Shown here: positions 59,554-64,000 of the stretch, piece by piece
Layout of the letters: each line of letters opens with the position of its first letter
Position numbering within the stretch: the first letter of the stretch is position 1
Source of the DNA: Litorimonas sp046250185
GTDB lineage: Bacteria > Pseudomonadota > Alphaproteobacteria > Caulobacterales > Maricaulaceae
Assembly (NCBI RefSeq): GCF_046250185.1
Contig: NZ_CP176469.1
Direction: 5' to 3' (one strand)
Length of the DNA: 64,000 nucleotides
The notes under the pieces: generated by a model
Databases searched by the model: none
What the model was told of the DNA's origin: nothing
Seen by the model: the letters and a program-made list of their open reading frames with translations, nothing else
Translations under genes and position numbers: made by a program

Positions 59554-60312
59554 ATGCTTGAAACTTCCGTGATAGACACGCTGAAATCCGTCGACCCAGA
59601 TCGTGTGCGGGCGGCAATGTTGGCCGAAGCCCAGCCGCGAGAGGCGTTGTTGACGCTCTACGCGTTTCACTATGAACTCGCGAAAATCCCAGAACTCGTC
59701 AGTGAGCCTATGGTCGGCGCGATCCGTTATCAATGGTGGCGCGACGCGATTGACGAGATGTATCTGGGCAAGCCTGTCCGTCGCCACGAAGTCACGACGC
59801 CGCTTGCAGAGGTGATCAAACGCTATGACCTGCCGCGATTTTGGGTAGATAAACTGATCGACGGGCGAGAGCGCGATATTGATCCGCGCCCTTTCAAAGA
59901 CCTGACAGAGGCGCGCGAATATTGCGCGCAGACTTCTGGTACTCTTGCGAGACTTGCTGCCATGATCTGTGAAGCAGAAAAGAGCGAGACGGCGCAGGCA
60001 CTAGGGGTCGCGTGGGGTCTGACGGGATTACTACGTGGGTGGTCATTTTACAAAGACAGCATGCTCAAAGATATTGATCCTGCTGCTTTGTCTGCCGAGG
60101 GGCAATCGGCTTATGTATCGGCCCGCGACAGGGTGGGCGCAATATCACCTGCCTTGATGCCCGCTATCGCATATTGCGCGCTTATCCCAGGTTTCCAAAA
60201 ACGCCATGAAATGACCGCAGACACAGCAAATTCTCCTCGCAATTACACGGCACTCGCCAAAAAGACACGTTTGCTCCTCACAGCCATGAGGGGTAGGCTA
60301 CCACACATGTAA
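59554..60312 (+). CDS. Squalene/phytoene synthase-like protein (NDUFAF6-type)
   Basis: A protein of about 252 residues with the squalene/phytoene synthase fold but degraded catalytic motifs. Instead of the paired DxxxD motifs it has YELAKIPELVSEP and a later LLRGWSFYKDSMLK. It also has IRYQWWRDAIDEMYLGKPVR. This matches the NDUFAF6-like group, linked in eukaryotes to assembly of respiratory complex I. It differs clearly from CrtB at 39.5 kb. The start MLETSVIDTL at 59554 is preferred over a GTG at 59503, which lies within the palindrome upstream. Its usual neighbour after secF in this class supports the assignment. Confidence 0.85.
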   Translation: MLETSVIDTLKSVDPDRVRAAMLAEAQPREALLTLYAFHYELAKIPELVSEPMVGAIRYQWWRDAIDEMYLGKPVRRHEVTTPLAEVIKRYDLPRFWVDKLIDGRERDIDPRPFKDLTEAREYCAQTSGTLARLAAMICEAEKSETAQALGVAWGLTGLLRGWSFYKDSMLKDIDPAALSAEGQSAYVSARDRVGAISPALMPAIAYCALIPGFQKRHEMTADTANSPRNYTALAKKTRLLLTAMRGRLPHM

Positions 60313-60325
60313 TAAGGGCTTGAAT

Positions 60326-62080
60326 ATGACAGAAACAAAAAAACGCTGGTTTCAACGCATGCCAGATTTAGGCAATGTGATCACACGCTTCCCTGCGGTG
60401 ACAGCAATCATGGCTGTGTTCTCTGGCATATTTGTTTATTTTGGCGACCGTGTTGGGTCATATGACCCATTGGGCCTGGCAATGATCGGCTTGGTTATTG
60501 CGGCCTATATCGGCGTTTTCATAACTGTTGCGCGAGAAGCGAAGGGACGGTCAAACCTCTGGCCAGTGCAGATTGTTATCGCCGTCGCGTTCTTCGCTTT
60601 GGGATGGTTTTCAGAAGAACTCCGTATCAACCTCGCTATGGCGATAGGCGCCGTTTTATTGGCGCTCGGCAACGCAATTCTGTGGCGGCAGACGCGTAAC
60701 GATACACATTTATGGGACTTTACGCATAAAATCTGGACAGGCGCGGCCTTCGCGACGTTAGGTTCCATCCTGTTTACGCTAGGCATTTTCGCCATTCTCG
60801 CCGCACTGAAATCTCTGTTTGGTTTGCGAATTGATGATCTAGCAGAGCATATTTTATTTCCGATAGGGCTAGCGTTTCTTGCGCCGCTCTATTGGCTCTC
60901 AACCGTGCCAGGGGTGGATGAACCCTATCAAGACCTCTATGATAATCCAGGATTTGTATCTAAGGCTGTGTCGTTTCTCGGCACATGGATTTTATCGCCG
61001 CTCACCCTGATCTACGCCCTGATCCTGTTGGCCTATGCCGTCAAGATTGCTCTAGCAGGGGAGTTGCCTAAAGGAGAGATTGCAGGGCTGACATTGCCGT
61101 TTTTACTGATTGGCACTCTTACATGGCTGCTATTGGAACCGCCATTCGTGCGGGCGAAGTTTTTGGCAAACCTGTTCCGAAAGCTCTGGTGGCCGATCTC
61201 GATTCCCGCAGCGATTATGCTGGCAATTTCCGTTTTCGTGCGTATCCGAGAGTATGGATATACAGAAGAGCGGTTTGCCTTGACCCTCGCAATCGTGTGG
61301 GCGCTCGCCATCGCGGGGTGGTTTACCTTCGCGCCCAAAGATAAACGCGATATTCGCTATATTCCAGGCTTTGCGGCTGTTTTGCTTCTCCTCGGCACTT
61401 TTGTGGCACAGCCATTATCTGTGACAAATCAGTCGATGCGCCTCAAAGGCTATTTGGCAGAGCTGACGCCCATGGCGGAGAAGGATTTGGATATTGCGCG
61501 TAAAACCAAAGGTGCAATGCAATATCTCTGGGGCAAAAAGGCGAAAGATCGTGTGCGTGAGCTAACGCGAGACACGGGGCTCACGGTGGCAGAGGACGCC
61601 ACGCTCAATGACATGCTGGAAGCGTTGACGATTAAGGATGTCAGAATTCCTTACCGATACGAAACGCTGGAGAATGAGCAATATACGTTTAATCGCCGTG
61701 ATGAACCGCTCAATATCTCGGGATACGATATAATTTACGATAGAGATTGGGTCAGTTTTGATGGCAGAGATAGAAAGCGCAACCCCTATGAACTCGCCAC
61801 AATCCAAGGCATCGATGTTACAACCGATGGCAAACAACTCGTGTTTACAAAGGACGGTACGGTCATTGGGAAATATGCTCTCGCTGAGTTCGTTATGTCA
61901 GCCGATGTTGAGTTGGACGTGCTCAAAATATCTCGCGACCCTGTCTTACTATTTGAGGATGAGGATGTGCGCATCGCCATGGTCGTGACGCAAGCAAAGC
62001 GGTGGAAAGAGAAAAGAGAAGGCGAGTTGGTGCCTTATAGCAATATCGAGTTTAATCTTCTCAGCGCGAACAAGCGCTAG
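60326..62080 (+). CDS. DUF4153 multi-pass membrane protein
   Basis: A 584-residue protein with about a dozen hydrophobic segments between residues 20 and 375, followed by a soluble C-terminal region (about 380-584). The membrane part shows the DUF4153 pattern, including LYWLSTVPGVDEPYQDLYDN and the SFLGTWILSPLTLIYALILL segment. The soluble end has DTGLTVAEDATLNDMLEALT and NISGYDIIYDRDW. Function is unknown. The ATG at 60326 follows AAGGG. It converges on trmFO with a four-base overlap of the 3' ends. Confidence 0.88.
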   Translation: MTETKKRWFQRMPDLGNVITRFPAVTAIMAVFSGIFVYFGDRVGSYDPLGLAMIGLVIAAYIGVFITVAREAKGRSNLWPVQIVIAVAFFALGWFSEELRINLAMAIGAVLLALGNAILWRQTRNDTHLWDFTHKIWTGAAFATLGSILFTLGIFAILAALKSLFGLRIDDLAEHILFPIGLAFLAPLYWLSTVPGVDEPYQDLYDNPGFVSKAVSFLGTWILSPLTLIYALILLAYAVKIALAGELPKGEIAGLTLPFLLIGTLTWLLLEPPFVRAKFLANLFRKLWWPISIPAAIMLAISVFVRIREYGYTEERFALTLAIVWALAIAGWFTFAPKDKRDIRYIPGFAAVLLLLGTFVAQPLSVTNQSMRLKGYLAELTPMAEKDLDIARKTKGAMQYLWGKKAKDRVRELTRDTGLTVAEDATLNDMLEALTIKDVRIPYRYETLENEQYTFNRRDEPLNISGYDIIYDRDWVSFDGRDRKRNPYELATIQGIDVTTDGKQLVFTKDGTVIGKYALAEFVMSADVELDVLKISRDPVLLFEDEDVRIAMVVTQAKRWKEKREGELVPYSNIEFNLLSANKR

Positions 62081-63465
62081 GCCCAAGCCCGAATATCCCG
62101 TAAAGCGCGTTTCGCTAACAGACCCTTGCGGAAGCGTGTTTTGTCTTTCCCGCGCAGACGTTTGCCTTGCACACGCGGATAGGTAATGTCTTCCTCAAGT
62201 GGCGGAAAGAGGCCGAAATTGACATTCATCGGTTGGAAAGTTGCCTTTGGCCCGCTCATAAATCCACCTGTGACGTGTTCGACCAAAGCCCCCAAAGCTG
62301 TCGTTAGCGGTGGAGCTTCTTGCATTTGCCCAAGCGCTTGCATTGCCGCCATACGGCCCGTGATCAGGCCGAGGGCGGCGCTTTCAATATAACCTTCGAC
62401 GCCCATAATCTGCCCTGCAAAACGAAGATCGGGACGCGAGGTAAGTTGCAACTGTTTGTTCAACAGTTTCGGTGAATTGATAAAGGTATTGCGGTGAATG
62501 CCGCCAAGCCGTGCAAAGACTGCGTTCTCTAGCCCCGGTATTGTTTTGAAAATTTCCGCCTGTGCGCCGTATTTCATCTTTGTCTGAAATCCGACCATAT
62601 TATAGAGCGTGCCGAGCGCGTTATCTTGGCGCAGTTGCACAATCGCATGGGCTTTCACGGTTGGGTTATGTGGATTGGTTAAGCCGACAGGCTTCATTGG
62701 ACCCCACCGCAAGGTTTCCGCGCCGCGCTCCGCCATTACCTCAATCGGGAGGCAGCTCTCAAAATAGGGTGTGTCTTTTTCAAAGTCTTTAAATTCCGTT
62801 TTTTCTGACGCAATCAACGCATCGATAAAGGCGCGATATTGGTCCTTGTCCAACGGGCAGTTGATATAGTCCGCGCCGTCGCCGCCAGGGCCTTTTTTAT
62901 CATAGCGCGACTGCATCCAAGCAATGTCAAAATCAATACTGTCCTTGTAAACGATCGGGGCAATGGCATCGAAAAAAGCAAGGCTGTCTTCGCCTGTCTC
63001 TGCCAAAATCGCTTGCGCGAGCGACGGTGCGGTGAGGGGGCCAGTGGCGATAATCGTATTGCCCCATTCTCGCGGCGGCAGGCCTTTGACCTCGCCGTAT
63101 TCGACGGTCACCAGCGGGTGCTGTTGCAAGATCATGGTGACGGCCTCGGAGAACTGATCGCGGTCAACCGCAAGCGCGCCGCCCGCGGGCAGTTTCGTCA
63201 TATCGCCCATTCCAAGGATCAGGGAATTTGAGAGGCGCATTTCCTCATGCAGCACGCCCACGGCATTGCCATATTTGTCATCTGAACGGAAAGAATTGGA
63301 GCAAACAAGCTCTGCAAAGCCACCTGTTTCGTGCGCGTCCGTCATACGGTGTGGTCGCATTTCATGGAGGATCACAGGCACACCGCGCGAGACGCATTGC
63401 CAAGCCGCCTCTGACCCCGCCATGCCAGCGCCGATTATGTGAACAGGTTTGATGTCTTTGGTCAT
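62077..63465 (-). CDS. trmFO: tRNA (uracil-54-C5)-methyltransferase TrmFO
   Basis: The 462-residue flavoprotein uses methylenetetrahydrofolate to make ribothymidine-54 in tRNA. It starts with the FAD motif HIIGAGMAGSEAAWQ, then LHEMRPHRMTDAHETGGFAE and LVCSNSFRSDD. Later segments GGIHRNTFINSP and FAGQIMGVEGYIESAALGL are diagnostic. Start 63465 (MTKDIKPVHIIGAG) is chosen as the conserved beginning; an ATG at 63597 would overlap the divergent gene's leader. Confidence 0.97.
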   Translation of the reverse strand: MTKDIKPVHIIGAGMAGSEAAWQCVSRGVPVILHEMRPHRMTDAHETGGFAELVCSNSFRSDDKYGNAVGVLHEEMRLSNSLILGMGDMTKLPAGGALAVDRDQFSEAVTMILQQHPLVTVEYGEVKGLPPREWGNTIIATGPLTAPSLAQAILAETGEDSLAFFDAIAPIVYKDSIDFDIAWMQSRYDKKGPGGDGADYINCPLDKDQYRAFIDALIASEKTEFKDFEKDTPYFESCLPIEVMAERGAETLRWGPMKPVGLTNPHNPTVKAHAIVQLRQDNALGTLYNMVGFQTKMKYGAQAEIFKTIPGLENAVFARLGGIHRNTFINSPKLLNKQLQLTSRPDLRFAGQIMGVEGYIESAALGLITGRMAAMQALGQMQEAPPLTTALGALVEHVTGGFMSGPKATFQPMNVNFGLFPPLEEDITYPRVQGKRLRGKDKTRFRKGLLAKRALRDIRAWA

Positions 63466-63566
63466 GCGCGTCGATCTAGGGCATGGAGCAAATTTGTAAA
63501 CCCGCCATTGCATCGACGTTGACAAGCGCGGCAATATTTCACAAGCCAAAAGACAAGGAGACTCTG

Positions 63567-64000
63567 ATGGAAATCGCACCAAGGCCACGTAAATCAAACT
63601 TCGATTTTGGCGCGGCAGTCTCGCAGTTATTCACAACACCAGGTGGGGCAGGGTGGGCGCTCAAGCTAATTCTTAGCACAGGGGCCGTTTTGGGGCTTTG
63701 CTATGTTCTTGGCATGTATTTGATTGCGACACCGTATTTAGGGTTCGTTGAGAATATGGATCAATTAGACACAAATCCAGAGGCGGTGTTATCCGGTTTT
63801 GGCGCGATGGCGCCTGGATATTTGCTGATGACGTTCGGCGCGCTATTGACTTTGGTAATGGGCGAAACGGCACTGCACTGTGCTGTGCTTCGCCAAGAGG
63901 ATACACCCGGTATTCCGCTGCGCTTTGGTCGGGATGAACTACGAGTTTTTGGGGCGTCGCTTGGGGTTTGGGTGTTTGCGTTCGTAGCGTTTTTCGTAAT
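63567..64000 (+). CDS. Uncharacterised integral membrane protein, 5' part
   Basis: A frame that begins with ATG at 63567 after AAGGAG (63555-63560) and stays open to the window end. It gives at least 144 residues: a polar start (MEIAPRPRKSNFDFG), a first membrane helix (WALKLILSTGAVLGLCYVLG), a loop, a second helix (GYLLMTFGALLTLVMGETAL), and a third starting at the cut edge. I do not recognise the family. It is divergent from trmFO. Confidence 0.75.
   Translation, partial: MEIAPRPRKSNFDFGAAVSQLFTTPGGAGWALKLILSTGAVLGLCYVLGMYLIATPYLGFVENMDQLDTNPEAVLSGFGAMAPGYLLMTFGALLTLVMGETALHCAVLRQEDTPGIPLRFGRDELRVFGASLGVWVFAFVAFFV

Noticed and set aside
1..64000. CRISPR arrays, tRNA/rRNA genes, insertion sequences, prophage genes
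   Set aside because: Reading through all intergenic gaps showed no regularly spaced repeats, no cloverleaf-like tRNA ends with CCA-type 3' context, and no transposase, integrase or phage protein among the translated frames.

Overview
The window is a stretch of chromosome from an aerobic, probably marine alphaproteobacterium. Gene order and protein sequences point to the Caulobacterales/Hyphomonadales (Maricaulales) side of the class. Supporting signs are the cckA-recA-alaS neighbourhood, the dusB-ntrB-ntrC-ntrY-ntrX-trkA-trkH-hfq-hflX string, the E1-beta subunit with its own lipoyl domain, the IspDF fusion, the cinA/ispDF pairing, the dgt-SPOR-nagZ-scpAB-tatABC-yajC-secDF string, TrmFO, and GTTC-N7-GTTC SOS boxes before recA. 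Genus cannot be fixed from the sequence alone. Genes are densely packed with many ATGA or TAATG overlaps. No rRNA, tRNA, CRISPR array, prophage or transposase was seen.

Layout. 1-5.4 kb: 3' part of the cell-cycle kinase gene cckA, SOS-controlled recA, alaS, ribosome-rescue arfB. 5.4-15.6 kb: rpmF, eno, an FtsB-like division gene, then the pyruvate dehydrogenase block pdhA-(DUF3291-MAPEG)-pdhB-(unknown)-pdhC-(unknown anchored acidic protein)-lpdA. 15.5-20.7 kb: acyltransferase, lipA (makes the lipoyl cofactor the PDH genes need), a COQ10-like gene, a CYTH-domain gene lying inside a broken intergenic repeat, cinA, ispDF. 20.8-32.5 kb: dusB, the two nitrogen-type two-component systems NtrBC and NtrYX, potassium uptake TrkAH, hfq, hflX. 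32.5-35.9 kb: mazG and cytochrome c maturation genes ccmDCBA with divergent ccmE. 36.2-40.4 kb: carotenoid genes crtY-crtI-DUF1993-crtB. 40.5-44.5 kb: accC/accB/aroQ, thiS/thiG and a lipoprotein. 44.5-48.1 kb: secG, pyrG, a lone unknown gene amid intergenic repeats, erpA. 48.2-58.5 kb: dgt, SPOR protein, nagZ, scpA/scpB, tatABC, LysM protein, yajC, secDF. 58.4-59.4 kb: a reverse-strand nickel superoxide dismutase cassette (small His-rich membrane protein, sodN, sodX). 59.5-64 kb: a squalene/phytoene-synthase-like protein, a DUF4153 membrane protein, trmFO and a truncated membrane protein.

Most of the window is core housekeeping. The most unusual parts are: an NtrC whose AAA+ domain has lost the whole GAFTGA loop, next to an NtrX that also lacks GAFTGA; the nickel SOD cassette with a HupE-like His-rich mini-membrane protein, in a locus that is otherwise conserved Sec gene order; a secDF terminator written inside the opposing sodX gene; the PDH operon interrupted by unrelated small genes; and a dispersed intergenic repeat around two lone genes, one copy apparently split by its gene. 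I found no clear-cut large novel defence or mobile system. Gene calls rest on motif recognition by eye; no database search was run.
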